A stretch of 64,000 bases of DNA from Pseudoduganella armeniaca (lineage in GTDB: Bacteria > Pseudomonadota > Gammaproteobacteria > Burkholderiales > Burkholderiaceae_D): NCBI RefSeq assembly GCF_003028855.1, contig NZ_CP028324.1:4898001-4962000 (forward strand), in the 5' to 3' direction. Below the pieces are notes generated by a model. The model was not told the DNA's origin, searched no databases, and saw nothing but the letters and a program-made list of their open reading frames with translations. Position numbers and translations under genes: made by a program. Positions 31,351 to 41,518 of the stretch are shown here, in pieces; within the stretch, counting starts at the first letter, position 1; each line of letters starts with the position of its first letter.

Positions 31351-31703
31351 CAGCGCAGTTCGGTGGTCTTGTCGCCGACGGTGATGCGTTCGGCGCGCAG
31401 CTCGTCGAGCTTGCTGCGGTGGGGGTAGCCGTACACGGTTGCCTTGGCGCCGGCCTTCAGCGTCTCCGGTGTCAGGCCGCGGCTCTCCATCCGCGACGGC
31501 GGCGCCAGCACGATGTGCCAGCGCTTGTCGGCCGACTGCAGCAGCACGTAGCCGTGTGGCTGCGTGTAGCCGCTTTCGACAATGGTGCCGGTGACGTTGA
31601 GGGGCTTGGCGGCATCGTACTCGCTCCAGCCGTGGTGCGCGGCGCCGGGCAGGCAGTACAGTGCAGCGGCAAGCACTGCGGCGGTTGCAATGGGACGGTT
31701 CAT
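31350..31703 (-). CDS. DUF6152-like periplasmic protein
   Basis: 117 residues from the ATG at 31703 (MNRPIATAAVLAAALYCLPG), preceded by GGGAGG. A signal peptide ends at GAAHH. The mature start HHGWSEYDAAKPLNVTGTI and the body WHIVLAPPSRMESRGL match the DUF6152 pattern, a small beta-rich OB-like domain of unknown role. It overlaps the membrane protein gene downstream, which suggests the two work together at the envelope. Confidence 0.82.
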   Translation of the reverse strand: MNRPIATAAVLAAALYCLPGAAHHGWSEYDAAKPLNVTGTIVESGYTQPHGYVLLQSADKRWHIVLAPPSRMESRGLTPETLKAGAKATVYGYPHRSKLDELRAERITVGDKTTELR

Positions 31704-31849
31704 CGTACCTCCCTGCGATGGAACTGCGATGGGACTGCGGCGGACTACAGCGGAAAGCAAGGCGCGGCGGCAGTGTCACCGGGGCGTCACAACCGTGCGC
31801 TACGCTTCGGTACCAGTGCAGCAGTGGCCGGCCGAGCCGGCAGACCGGC

Positions 31850-32056
31850 TCAGCGCGGATTGCGCCGACGTTCGTGCTGGCGATGCAAGGCGGGCGAGCA
31901 CAGCACGCGCAACGCCGTCTGGCGCGGCACGCCGGCCAGCTGCATATACTCCAGCGCTGGGTGAACCCCGTCCGTCGTTGCAATCCGAAGTGCTTCGTCC
32001 ACGCGCGCCGCCGTGAAACCGTCAGCACGCGCCCTGGTCTTGCCGCGTTCCGCCAT
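31850..32056 (-). CDS. Small conserved-looking protein, unknown function
   Basis: 68 residues, ATG at 32056 after GAGG. The core VDEALRIATTDGVHPALEYM followed by AGVPRQTALRVLCSP reads like a helical DNA-binding or adaptor domain, and the C-terminus is arginine-rich (HRQHERRRNPR). I cannot assign a family. Its composition and strand agree with the genes downstream at 31703 and 31350, but a 146-nt gap separates it from them. Confidence 0.5.
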   Translation of the reverse strand: MAERGKTRARADGFTAARVDEALRIATTDGVHPALEYMQLAGVPRQTALRVLCSPALHRQHERRRNPR

Positions 32057-32274
32057 GATCCGAACCTCTACTGCTTACGAACCTATCAATCTATCAAAAC
32101 CGTTGTCTCGCAAGCGCACGGTTGCGCTGAGTGCTGGATACCTGGCGTCTCTCCACCAGGCAGCCGCCACGACTTCCCAACGCGGCATCGCGGCACCGGG
32201 ATGACGAATGCCTCCGTGCCAGCGCCCGAATCGATCATGTTGTGGTGCTTTGCATACTCGACAATTTAGCGTCA

Positions 32275-32304
32275 TTGGCGTGGCTCGACGCCTCATGCTA
32301 CATT
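32275..32304 (+). promoter_or_regulatory. Sigma-70-type promoter for the gene at 32411
   Basis: TTGGCG (32275-32280), 18-nt spacer, TACATT (32299-32304). It predicts a leader of about 100 nt that contains the palindrome at 32367. Confidence 0.5.
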
Positions 32305-32366
32305 GAATCGATAACAAGATTTAACGGCAAGCAAGCCGAACAAGGGAATAGTCGAAAGAGTACGGC

Positions 32367-32384
32367 TTCAATTGCGCAATTGAA
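32367..32384. promoter_or_regulatory. 18-bp perfect palindrome in the leader
   Basis: TTCAATTGCGCAATTGAA, perfectly symmetrical, ends 26 nt before the ATG at 32411 and just upstream of the GGGAGG ribosome site. It could be a repressor site or a hairpin that controls translation. Confidence 0.5.
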
Positions 32385-32410
32385 ACCGCCGTTGACGCTG
32401 GGAGGGTCAA

Positions 32411-33106
32411 ATGGCAACGAGGTTATCACGCGCCACGGCGCAGGATGCAGACAGGCAGCGGGACGAAGCCACTGGCTTCGAACGGGCAAAAAGCTGGCTG
32501 ATCGGCGTCACCGGCATACTGGTCGGCATCCCGGCCCTGGTCAACGGCGCTTTCGACGTCTACGCGTCGCTCGCCAATCTGCCCAAGACCGATGCCGAGC
32601 GCGTCAATGTCGAATTGTTCAAGAAATACTTCAACAAACCGCCCGTGGCTACCGTGCCGGTGCCGATCAAGCAAAACCACGGTATCGTCGAAGTCAGGTT
32701 CCAGGTTTTTGACGAAGGCGACGTCTACGTCGAATACGGCAACCTCACGCAATGGTTCCCCTTCCCTAAGGAGAGCGCCGAGAAACGCGAAATCTCCTTC
32801 AATTTCATCAGCAATGCGGTGGCGAGACAGGCACAGCTTTATGGCAAGGGAGCGGTGATGCAGCAGGAAAGCCTGCGCAACGGTCGCCTGATCCGGGAGC
32901 GGACCTGGCCCAACGGCGTGGCGGAGACGCTGGAGATCGATACGCGTACCGGCGACGTGGTCAGCAGGAATTCGCGCAGGATCGATCCCATGGTTCAGCG
33001 CAGCCATAAGCTGATGGAACACGAAGTCAAGGCCATCGATCTCGACTCGCTGCGCGCGGCGCGCGAGCGCAACAGCTATCCGTCGATCAAAGAAACAAAC
33101 AAATAG
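32411..33106 (+). CDS. Orphan single-span membrane protein
   Basis: 231 residues; GGGAGG lies before the ATG. A charged N-terminus (1-27) is followed by one likely membrane segment (SWLIGVTGILVGIPALVNGA, about 28-47) and a soluble domain rich in beta-strands (about 65-231). The pattern VEVRFQVFDEGDVYVEYGN and the C-terminal MEHEVKAIDLDSLRAARERN are not ones I recognise. It stands alone with its own promoter and a palindrome in its leader. Confidence 0.7.
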   Translation: MATRLSRATAQDADRQRDEATGFERAKSWLIGVTGILVGIPALVNGAFDVYASLANLPKTDAERVNVELFKKYFNKPPVATVPVPIKQNHGIVEVRFQVFDEGDVYVEYGNLTQWFPFPKESAEKREISFNFISNAVARQAQLYGKGAVMQQESLRNGRLIRERTWPNGVAETLEIDTRTGDVVSRNSRRIDPMVQRSHKLMEHEVKAIDLDSLRAARERNSYPSIKETNK

Positions 33107-33376
33107 GCACCGCCCTGGTCTTTGCAGGCATGCAGCCCGGGTGGGCCTGCCGGCTCCAGGCCGGCGCACATCGCTGCCGCACTGCCGGGGCGGACGATGG
33201 CACTGCCTCAGCCCGCCCCGAAGCCGTCCGCGCGCCCTCGCGTTGCCGCGGTCCGCGCCGAACCTCTGCCGCATCGAAACCGACCAACTGTTCCGGACCA
33301 TCGATGGAGCGTACGGCTGCGCGAACGGGTCGGCGCCAGGCGGGACGCGTAGAATACGGAGTTTTAGGACCGGAAC

Positions 33377-33664
33377 GTGAAAAAGACTGATCTCGCCAAG
33401 AACGACGCCAAAAAGCTCATGGGTAAGATGACCGCCCCGGGCAGCGCGGCGTTCGGCACCACAGCAGCCCCCGCCATCGACAAGCGCGAGCAGCGCAAGC
33501 GCGACCAGGCCCTTGGCCTCGTGCCGTTTGCCGTCAAGCTGAACGGCGAACTGGTCAAGCAGCTGCAGCAGCGCGCCACCGAACAGGGAGGGGACATGAA
33601 CGCGACCGTGGCCGAGCTGCTGGCGCTGGGCCTGGCGGCGGTAAGCGAGCGCAGCGGCAGCTGA
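33377..33664 (+). CDS. Small protein with ribbon-helix-helix-like C-terminus
   Basis: 95 residues with a GTG start (33377) after AGGA. A basic, flexible N-terminal half (to about 48) is followed by LVPFAVKLNGELVKQLQQRA and MNATVAELLALGLAA. A short strand then two helices resemble a ribbon-helix-helix (CopG-like) fold; that is a visual judgement. A TAGAAT -10-like box lies at 33350-33355. It is monocistronic, ending at a clear terminator. Confidence 0.7.
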   Translation: MKKTDLAKNDAKKLMGKMTAPGSAAFGTTAAPAIDKREQRKRDQALGLVPFAVKLNGELVKQLQQRATEQGGDMNATVAELLALGLAAVSERSGS

Positions 33665-33695
33665 TCACCGCCGGCGATTGCGGCAGCGCCAAACA

Positions 33696-33723
33696 AAAAG
33701 GCCACTCCGAGGAGTGGCCTTTT
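33696..33723 (+). terminator. Intrinsic terminator after the gene at 33377
   Basis: GGCCACTCC-GA-GGAGTGGCC (33700-33719) bordered by A4 and T4. It lies between this gene and the convergent tRNA-Pro gene and could serve both. Confidence 0.9.
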
Positions 33724-33734
33724 CGCCGATTCTA

Positions 33735-33811
<77 letters not shown>

Positions 33812-33912
33812 ACGAGTTGCGGATTATAGCAGAGGGGTTTGAGTTTTTGCTATGGTCTTTTGCACGGCGGCAGGCACTGCCACGGGGCGCGCGCTGGCGC
33901 TAGAATCGCGGC

Positions 33913-34754
33913 ATGACGACCATGGACCCTCTCGACCCCGCCCTGCTCGACCGAGCCGCCGAACTGCTTGCCCAGGCCGACGGCCTGATCGTCGCGGCCG
34001 GCGCCGGCATGGGTGTCGATTCCGGCCTGCCGGACTTTCGCGGCGACGCCGGCTTCTGGCGCGCCTACCCGGCACTGGGCCGGGCACGCATGAGCTTTAC
34101 CAGCGTCGCCTCGCCCGCCACATTCGCACGCGACCCGGCACTGGCCTGGGGCTTCTACGGCCACCGGCTGGCGCTGTACCGCGCCACGCTGCCGCACGAG
34201 GGCTTCGCGCTGCTGAAGACTTGGGGAGCAAGGATGCCGCATGGCTGCCAGGTCTTCACCAGCAACGTCGACGGCCAGTTCCAGCGTGCCGGCTTCGACG
34301 AGCAATGCATCCACGAATGCCATGGTTCGATCCATCACCTGCAATGCCTGGAACCGTGCATGCAGGCGATCTGGCCCGCCGACGACTTCGTGCCCGACAT
34401 CGATGCGGACGCGTGCCGGCTGCGCAATGCCGCGCCGGCCTGCCCCCATTGCGGCGGCCTGGCACGGCCGAACATCCTGATGTTCGGCGACTGGGGCTGG
34501 GTGGAGCAACGCAGCGCGCGCCAGGCGGCGCGCTTGCAGGCGTGGCTGGCGCGGCCGCGGCGGCCCCTGGTGATCGAGCTGGGCGCCGGGACGGCCGTGC
34601 CGTCGGTGCGCCATTTCAGCCAGCAGGTCGTACAGGCCGGCGGCCGGCTGTTGCGGATCAATCCGCGCGAGTGGCAGGTGGCCGGCCCGCTCGACGTGGG
34701 ACTGGCGGCGGGCGCGCTGGCGGGACTGCGGGCGATCGCCGCCCGCATGGCCGG

Positions 34755-34764
<10 letters not shown>
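33913..34764 (+). CDS. Sir2-family NAD-dependent protein deacylase
   Basis: 283 residues. NAD-binding motifs AAGAGMGVDSGLPDFRG (about 28-44) and TSNVDGQFQ (about 117-124) and the catalytic His (about 137, HECHGSIHH) are present. A zinc site is likely: Cys145/Cys149 (C-x3-C rather than the usual C-x2-C) with Cys177/Cys180 in ACPHCGG. It should remove acyl groups from lysines in cytosolic proteins. It overlaps the convergent FAH-family gene by 10 nt at the 3' end. Confidence 0.9.
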
Positions 34765-35462
<698 letters not shown>

Positions 35463-35481
35463 GATGCTCCGGCGGTAGTGG

Positions 35482-36093
35482 TCAGGTAAACAACAGCGCG
35501 CGCATGGCCACGTGGATCGAGGCGATCAGCGCATCGTTGTCGATGTCCGGGTTGTGCTGCGCGCGCGCGCTCAAGCCCTGGAACACCGTGATGATAGCGT
35601 CCATCCGGCCATCGAGCAGCGCGTCGTCGGCCGGCAGGCCATGGCGTTCGCGGCCGGCCTTCAGCAGCGGGCGGAAGATGGCGCGGGTGCGGCGGTCGGC
35701 ATCATGCACGACGGCCGCGATGGTGGGATTGCGCGACGCTTCCGCTGTGATCTCCAGCGGCAGCTTCCACACTTCGCGATCGAGGTGTTCCAGCACGCTT
35801 TTCGGCACGTCGTCCAGCAAGGCCTGCAGCACGTCGCCGCGCGATTCCAGGTCGCGCAGCAGCGCCGACACGCGCTCGACGTTTTCCTCGACGAAGGCGG
35901 CGATGATGGCGTCCTTGCCGTCGAAGTAGTTATAGATATGGCCGGCGCTCATGCCCGCGGCCTTGGAAATTTCCGCCATGCTGGCCCCGTGGAAGCCGCT
36001 GCGGCCAAAGCACGCGGAGGCGGCGTCCAGCACCTGGCGGCGCCGGTTGCGGGCGCGCTCGGGGTCGGGATGGCGTTTTTCTGGTGTGGTCAT
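35482..36093 (-). CDS. TetR family transcriptional regulator
   Basis: 203 residues. The TetR DNA-binding domain is at the N-terminus (VLDAASACFGRSGFHGASMA, with SKAAGMSAGHIYNYFDGKDA as helix-turn-helix). A ligand-binding domain with C-terminal segments follows, typical of the BetI/AcrR-like branch. It lies just upstream of the FAH-family gene and divergent from the GNAT gene. The divergent 143 nt contain GTTTGTCAAAC, a short palindrome that could be its operator. It does not share the operator seen at the RND pump. Confidence 0.9.
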   Translation of the reverse strand: MTTPEKRHPDPERARNRRRQVLDAASACFGRSGFHGASMAEISKAAGMSAGHIYNYFDGKDAIIAAFVEENVERVSALLRDLESRGDVLQALLDDVPKSVLEHLDREVWKLPLEITAEASRNPTIAAVVHDADRRTRAIFRPLLKAGRERHGLPADDALLDGRMDAIITVFQGLSARAQHNPDIDNDALIASIHVAMRALLFT

Positions 36094-36236
36094 ACTGTCT
36101 GGTTCCGATTCTCTCGGCCGTAACTGTGGGCACGCTGTCCCGGTTTGTCAAACGGACGGCACCCGCCTGTCCGGCTGATGCTATTATTTCTACCGCAGTC
36201 CCGCCCTTGCCAACTGTCGTCTTTTCAGGAAAGTAC

Positions 36237-36737
36237 ATGGCTACCCGGACCACCCCTTCCCGTACCATCGAAATGCGGCCGGTGGAGCAGGCCGACCAGC
36301 GGTTCTTGGAACAGCTGTACGCCAGCACGCGCAGTACGGACCAGCGCATGGACGGCTGCGACGCGCGCACCGAGGCGTTGCTGGTGGCGCTGCAGTACCG
36401 GGCGCGCCAAGCGCAGCTGCGCGCCGTATATCCCTATGGCGACATCGCCGTCATCTTCGAGCGCGACCGCCCCATCGGCAGCTTGTACGTCAACTACGGT
36501 GCCGACGAAATCCGCATCCTCGACATCAGCCTGCTGCCCGAATACCGCAACCGCGGCATCGGCCAGGGCCTGCTGCGCAGCCTGCAGGCCCAGGGCGTGC
36601 GCATGCGCGTGCCCGTCCGCCTCGACCTGCTGCTGAGCAGCCCGGCCTACCGCCTGTTCCAGCGCTGCGGCTTCGTGCTGCGCGGGCCCAATGGGCTGCA
36701 CAACAGCCTGGAGTGGTCGCCGCCGTTGCTGACTTGA
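36237..36737 (+). CDS. GNAT family N-acetyltransferase
   Basis: 166 residues from the ATG at 36237 (MATRTTPSRTIEMRPV), with AGGAAAG upstream; the frame extends further upstream without a ribosome site. The acetyl-CoA loop is visible as LLPEYRNRGIGQGLL (R/Q-x-x-G-x-G/A). LDISLLPEYR is the preceding strand and FQRCGFVLRG the C-terminal signature. Substrate unknown. Confidence 0.88.
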   Translation: MATRTTPSRTIEMRPVEQADQRFLEQLYASTRSTDQRMDGCDARTEALLVALQYRARQAQLRAVYPYGDIAVIFERDRPIGSLYVNYGADEIRILDISLLPEYRNRGIGQGLLRSLQAQGVRMRVPVRLDLLLSSPAYRLFQRCGFVLRGPNGLHNSLEWSPPLLT

Positions 36738-36760
36738 GCGTCGCCAGCTGTTCCGGGGTT

Positions 36761-36845
36761 GGGGTCTGTCCCCGCACGGGGACTGACCACGGTTTTTATC
36801 CGGCGAGCGACTGTATCGATGAAAACCGGGGTCAGTCCCGAAGGG
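36761..36845. repeat. Nested palindromic intergenic repeat, copy 3
   Basis: GGGGTCTGTCCCC, four bases, GGGGACTGACC, then CGGTTTTTATC; a loop follows and then GATGAAAACCGGGGTCAGTC closing the outer palindrome. It lies in the convergent gap between the GNAT gene and the RND outer-membrane gene. Confidence 0.85.
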
Positions 36846-36948
36846 AGCGCAGCAGGGGTTTCGCGGAGCATCGCTCCGTGCCTGCGCAGCGGCGCTGGCC
36901 TGCAGGCCAGCGCCAAGACCCCAAATCTGACACCGGTGTTTGCGGCGA

Positions 36949-38355
36949 CTACTGCCACCCGCCCCCAAGCACCTTATACAAGGTCACCTGGTTGGTCGCC
37001 TTGGCCAGCCGCGCCGTGATCAGGCCCTGCTGCGCCGCATACAGGTTGCGCTGCGACGTCAGCGACGTCTGGTAGGCATCCGCCCCCTTCTGGTAACGCG
37101 CCTCGTAGATGCGGTAGCTCTTGGCCGACGCCTCGGCCAGGGCCGCCTGCGACGCCACCCGTTCGTCCAGGGTGCCGCGCTGGGCCAGGGCATCGGCCAC
37201 TTCGCGGAACGCCGACTGGATCGCCTTGTCGTACTGCGCCAGCGCGATGTCGCGCTCGGCCTTGGCGATGTCCAGGTTGGCCTGGTTGGCCCCGGCCGTG
37301 AAGATCGGCAAGGTCACCTGCGGGATGAAGCTCCACGCGCCCGAACCCGCCTTGAACAGGCCCGACAGCGCAGTGCTGGCGCTGCCCGCCGATGCCGTCA
37401 GCGAGATGCGTGGGAAGAACGCGGCACGGGCCGCGCCGATGTTGGCGTTGGCGGCCTGCAGGGTGCGCTCGGCCGACAGCACGTCCGGCCGGCGCTGCAG
37501 CACGTCCGATGGCACGCCGGCCGGCAGGTCGGCCAGTTGCGTGGCCGCCGTCAGCGCGCCCTGCGGCAGCAGCTCCGGCGGCACCGGCGCGCCGGCCAGC
37601 AGCGCCAGCGCGTTGCGGTCCGCCGCCACCTGTGCCGTGTAGACGGCCATGTCGTTGCGGGCCGACTCCACGCTCTGCTGCGCCTCGTACATGTCCAGGC
37701 CCGACGTGGCGCCCGCCGCGAAACGCCGGCGGCTCAGCTCATAGCTGATTTGCTGGTTCTTCAGCGTGTCCTGCGCCAGGCGCAGGCGCTCCTGGTCCGC
37801 CGCCAAGGTCAGCCAGGCGTTGGCCACCTCGGCCACGAGGCTGATCTGCTGCGCCCGGCGCGCCTCTTGCGTGCCCAGGTACTGCTGCAGGCCTGCTTCC
37901 GACAGGTTCTTCACCCGGCCGAACAGGTCCAGCTCGAACGCGGAGATGCCCAGGTTGGCGCTGTACTGGCGCGTGATGTAACCGTCGCCGTTCGGGCTCA
38001 GGTTGTCCGGCACGCGCTGCGCCGTCTGGCCCACCGCCGCGTTCACCTGCGGCAGCCGCGCCGCGCTGGTCACGCCATATTGGGCGCGGGCCCGTTCGAT
38101 GTTCAGCACCGAGACGCGCAGGTCGCGGTTGTTGTCCAGCGCCAGTTGCACCAGCTGGCGCAGCTTGTCGTCGCCGATGAATTCGCGCCAGCCGATGTCC
38201 GGCGCTGCGCGGTTTTCGGCCTGCGCCGCCGGGCGATAGGCGTCGCCCTGCGGCCACGCCGGCGTCACGGGCGCCTGCGGGCGCTCGTACACGGGTGCCA
38301 GGCTGCAGCCGGCCAGCAATGCGGCAATCGCCGCGGTAATCAGGGACTTGTTCAT
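36949..38355 (-). CDS. RND efflux outer-membrane lipoprotein (OprM/NodT type)
   Basis: 468 residues with lipobox LLAGCSLAP (Cys at 16) after a short signal. The two outer-membrane-efflux repeats with long coiled helices (about 60-260 and 270-460) are typical of TolC-like trimeric channels. It is the last gene of the leftward adaptor-pump-channel operon; its ATG is 1 nt past the pump stop. Confidence 0.95.
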   Translation of the reverse strand: MNKSLITAAIAALLAGCSLAPVYERPQAPVTPAWPQGDAYRPAAQAENRAAPDIGWREFIGDDKLRQLVQLALDNNRDLRVSVLNIERARAQYGVTSAARLPQVNAAVGQTAQRVPDNLSPNGDGYITRQYSANLGISAFELDLFGRVKNLSEAGLQQYLGTQEARRAQQISLVAEVANAWLTLAADQERLRLAQDTLKNQQISYELSRRRFAAGATSGLDMYEAQQSVESARNDMAVYTAQVAADRNALALLAGAPVPPELLPQGALTAATQLADLPAGVPSDVLQRRPDVLSAERTLQAANANIGAARAAFFPRISLTASAGSASTALSGLFKAGSGAWSFIPQVTLPIFTAGANQANLDIAKAERDIALAQYDKAIQSAFREVADALAQRGTLDERVASQAALAEASAKSYRIYEARYQKGADAYQTSLTSQRNLYAAQQGLITARLAKATNQVTLYKVLGGGWQ

Positions 38356-38356
38356 A

Positions 38357-41300
38357 TCAGTGTGCTTCCTTCAAGATTGCATCCGCACCCGGCGCCGGCT
38401 TGGCGCGGCTGGCGAACCAGCTGCGCACCAGCACGAAGAACACGGGCACGAAGAAGATGCCGAGGAACGTTGCCGTCAGCATCCCGCCCAGCACGCCCAC
38501 GCCGATGGCGTTCTGGCTGCCGGAACCGGCGCCGCTCGCCACGGCCAGCGGCAGCACGCCCAGGCCGAACGCGATCGACGTCATCAGGATCGGCCGCAGG
38601 CGCAGCTTGACCGCCTCCAGCGTCGCCTCGCGCAGGTCGCGGCCCGCTTCCTGCAGCTCCTTGGCGAATTCCACGATCAGGATCGCGTTCTTCGCCGACA
38701 GGCCGACCACCGTCAACAGGCCCACCTGGAAGTAGACGTCGTTCGACAGGTGCAGGCCCCAGGTGGCAAGCACGGTACCGATGACACCCAGCGGCACCAC
38801 CAGCAGCACCGAGAACGGTACCGACCAGCTTTCATACAGCGCGGCCAGGCACAGGAACACGATCAGGATCGAGATGGCGTACAGCGACGTCGTCTGCGAA
38901 CCGGATTCGCGCTCTTCCACCGACAGGCCGGTCCATTCGTAACCGATCCCGGGCGGCAGCTGCGCCAGCATCTTCTCCACTTCGGCCATCGCCACGCCGG
39001 ACGAGACGCCCGGCGCCGGGCTGCCCTGCACGTTGACCGACGACAGGCCGTTGTAGCGCTCCAGGCGCGGCGACGCGTAGCTCCACTCGCCATGGGCGAA
39101 GGCGGAGAACGGCACCATCTCGCCCGAGGCATTGCGCACGAACCATTTGTTCAGGTCTTCCGGCACCATGCGCGCGTCGGCCTGGCCCTGCATGAACACC
39201 TTCTTCACGCGGCCGCGGTCGATGAAGTCGTTGACGTAGGCCGAGCCCCAGCCCACCGACAGCACCTTGTTCACGTCCGCCACGCTCAGGCCCAATGCGG
39301 TGGCCTTCTGCTGGTCGACGGTGATCTTGTACTGCGGCGTATCCTCCTGGCCGTTCGGGCGCACGCCCACCAGCGCCTTGTTCTGCGACGCCATGCCGAG
39401 CAGCTGGTTACGCGCCGCCATCAGCGCCTCGTGGCCGACGCCACCCTGGTCCTGCAGCTGCAGGTCGAAGCCGGAAGCGTTACCCAGTTCCAGCACGGCC
39501 GGCGGCGCGAAGGCGAACACCATCGCGTCGCGCAGCTGCGAGAACGCGCCCATGGCACGGCCGACGATCGCGTCGACACGGTTTTCCGCGCCATGGCGCT
39601 CGGACCAGTCCTTCAGCTTGACGAAGGCGATACCCGTGTTCTGGCCATTGCCGCCGAACGAGAAGCCCGCCACCGCGAACATCGAGGCCACGTTGCCCTT
39701 CTCGTTCTGCAGGAAGTGTTGCTCGACCTTCTCGATGGTCTTCAGCGTGCGCTCCTGCGTGGCACCGGTCGGCAGCTGGATCTGCGAGAACAGCACGCCC
39801 TGGTCTTCCTGCGGCAGGAAGGAGGTCGGCAGGCGCAGGAACACCAGCGCCAGCACGGCCAGCAGCACGGCATAGACCACCATCGAACGGCCGCTGCGGC
39901 GGATCATGTTGCCGACCCAGCCCTGGTACTTGTTGGTGCCCGCTTCGAAATTGCGGTTGAACCAGCCGAAGAAACCGCGGTTGGTCATGTGGTGGCCCTT
40001 CTCGACGGGCTTCAGGAACGTGGCGCACAGCGCCGGCGTGAACACCATCGCGACCAGCACGGACAGCACCATGGCCGAGACGATCGTGATCGAGAACTGG
40101 CGGTAGATGACGCCCGTGGAGCCGCCGAAGAACGCCATCGGCACGAACACGGCGGACAGCACCAGCGCGATACCGACCAGGGCGCCGGAGATCTGGCCCA
40201 TCGACTTCTTGGTCGCTTCCTTCGGCGACAAGCCCTCCTCCGTCATCACGCGCTCGACGTTTTCCACCACGACGATCGCATCGTCGACCAGCAGGCCGAT
40301 CGCCAGCACCATCGCGAACATCGTCAGCGTGTTGATGGAGTAGCCCAGCGCCGACAGGATCGCGAAGGTCCCCAGCAGCACGACCGGCACGGCCATGGTC
40401 GGGATCAGGGTGGCGCGGAAGTTCTGCAGGAACAGGTACATCACGAGGAACACCAGCACGATGGCTTCCGCCAGCGTCTTGACCACTTCCTCGATCGAGA
40501 GCTTGACGAACGGCGTCGTGTCGAACGCCACGACCGCCTTCATCCCTTGCGGGAAGAGTTTGCTCATCTCGTCGATGCGCTGCTTGACCGCTTCGGCGGT
40601 ATCGAGCGCGTTGGCGCCGGTGGCGAGCTTGATGGCGATACCGGCGGCCGGCTTGCCGTTGAAGCGGGCGACCGTGTTGTAGTTCTCGCGGCCCAGTTCC
40701 ATCTTGGCCACGTCCGAGAGGTGCACGGTGGCGCCGTTCTCCATCGTCTTCAACAGGATCGCGCCGAACTGCTCGGCCGTCTGCAGGCGGCTTTGCGCCG
40801 TCACGGTGGCGTTCAATTGCTGGCCCGGGACGGCGGGTGCACCGCCCAGTTCACCGGCGGAGACCTCGGCGTTCTGCGCCTGCACGGCCGTGATCACGTC
40901 CGCCGGCGTCAGCTGGAAGCTTTGCAGCTTGGTCGGGTCGAGCCAGATGCGCATCGCGTACTGGGAACCGAACAAGGTGACGTCGCCCACGCCCTGCACG
41001 CGCGACAACGGATCGACCACGTTGGCCGCCACGTAGTCGCCCAGGTCGGCATTGTTCATGCTGCCGTCTTCCGACACGAAGCCCAGCACCATCAGGAAGT
41101 TCTTGGTGGCTTTCGACACCACCAGGCCCTGCTGCGTGACGGCGGTCGGCAGCAGCGGCGTGGCCAGCTGCAGCTTGTTCTGCACCTGCACCTGGGCGAT
41201 GTCCGGGTTGGTGCCGCTCTTGAACGTCAGCGTGATGCTGATGCCGCCGGTGGAGTCGGACGACGACGACATATAGCGCAGGCCGTCGATGCCCTTCATC

Positions 41301-41503
41301 TTCTGCTCGATGACCTGGGTCACCGCGTCCTCGACGGTCTTGGCCGAGGCGCCTGGATACGAGCCGCTGATCGAGATCGATGGCGGCGCGATGCTGGGGT
41401 ACTGCGCGATCGGCAGTCCCATGATCGCGAGTACGCCCGCGAGCATGATGACGATCGCGACCACCCATGCGAAGATGGGCCGGTCAATGAAAAATCTTGC
41501 CAT
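38357..41503 (-). CDS. RND efflux pump, inner-membrane transporter (HAE-1)
   Basis: 1048 residues of the AcrB/MexB class. MARFFIDRPIFAWVVAIVIM is the usual start, with 12 membrane helices and two large periplasmic loops. The proton-relay acidic pair is seen as GLLVDDAIVVVENVERVM in the fourth helix region. Drives export of hydrophobic drugs with proton uptake. AGGAG precedes the ATG; 15 nt separate it from the adaptor gene. Confidence 0.97.
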   Translation of the reverse strand: MARFFIDRPIFAWVVAIVIMLAGVLAIMGLPIAQYPSIAPPSISISGSYPGASAKTVEDAVTQVIEQKMKGIDGLRYMSSSSDSTGGISITLTFKSGTNPDIAQVQVQNKLQLATPLLPTAVTQQGLVVSKATKNFLMVLGFVSEDGSMNNADLGDYVAANVVDPLSRVQGVGDVTLFGSQYAMRIWLDPTKLQSFQLTPADVITAVQAQNAEVSAGELGGAPAVPGQQLNATVTAQSRLQTAEQFGAILLKTMENGATVHLSDVAKMELGRENYNTVARFNGKPAAGIAIKLATGANALDTAEAVKQRIDEMSKLFPQGMKAVVAFDTTPFVKLSIEEVVKTLAEAIVLVFLVMYLFLQNFRATLIPTMAVPVVLLGTFAILSALGYSINTLTMFAMVLAIGLLVDDAIVVVENVERVMTEEGLSPKEATKKSMGQISGALVGIALVLSAVFVPMAFFGGSTGVIYRQFSITIVSAMVLSVLVAMVFTPALCATFLKPVEKGHHMTNRGFFGWFNRNFEAGTNKYQGWVGNMIRRSGRSMVVYAVLLAVLALVFLRLPTSFLPQEDQGVLFSQIQLPTGATQERTLKTIEKVEQHFLQNEKGNVASMFAVAGFSFGGNGQNTGIAFVKLKDWSERHGAENRVDAIVGRAMGAFSQLRDAMVFAFAPPAVLELGNASGFDLQLQDQGGVGHEALMAARNQLLGMASQNKALVGVRPNGQEDTPQYKITVDQQKATALGLSVADVNKVLSVGWGSAYVNDFIDRGRVKKVFMQGQADARMVPEDLNKWFVRNASGEMVPFSAFAHGEWSYASPRLERYNGLSSVNVQGSPAPGVSSGVAMAEVEKMLAQLPPGIGYEWTGLSVEERESGSQTTSLYAISILIVFLCLAALYESWSVPFSVLLVVPLGVIGTVLATWGLHLSNDVYFQVGLLTVVGLSAKNAILIVEFAKELQEAGRDLREATLEAVKLRLRPILMTSIAFGLGVLPLAVASGAGSGSQNAIGVGVLGGMLTATFLGIFFVPVFFVLVRSWFASRAKPAPGADAILKEAH

Positions 41504-41518
41504 GAGTTGTGCTCCTGC

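Larger units (their letters stand above)
32057..32410. other. Gene-free divergent region
   Basis: 354 nt without a convincing gene. The right half holds the promoter at 32275-32304 and palindrome at 32367-32384 listed separately. The left half shows nothing I can name. Confidence 0.6.
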
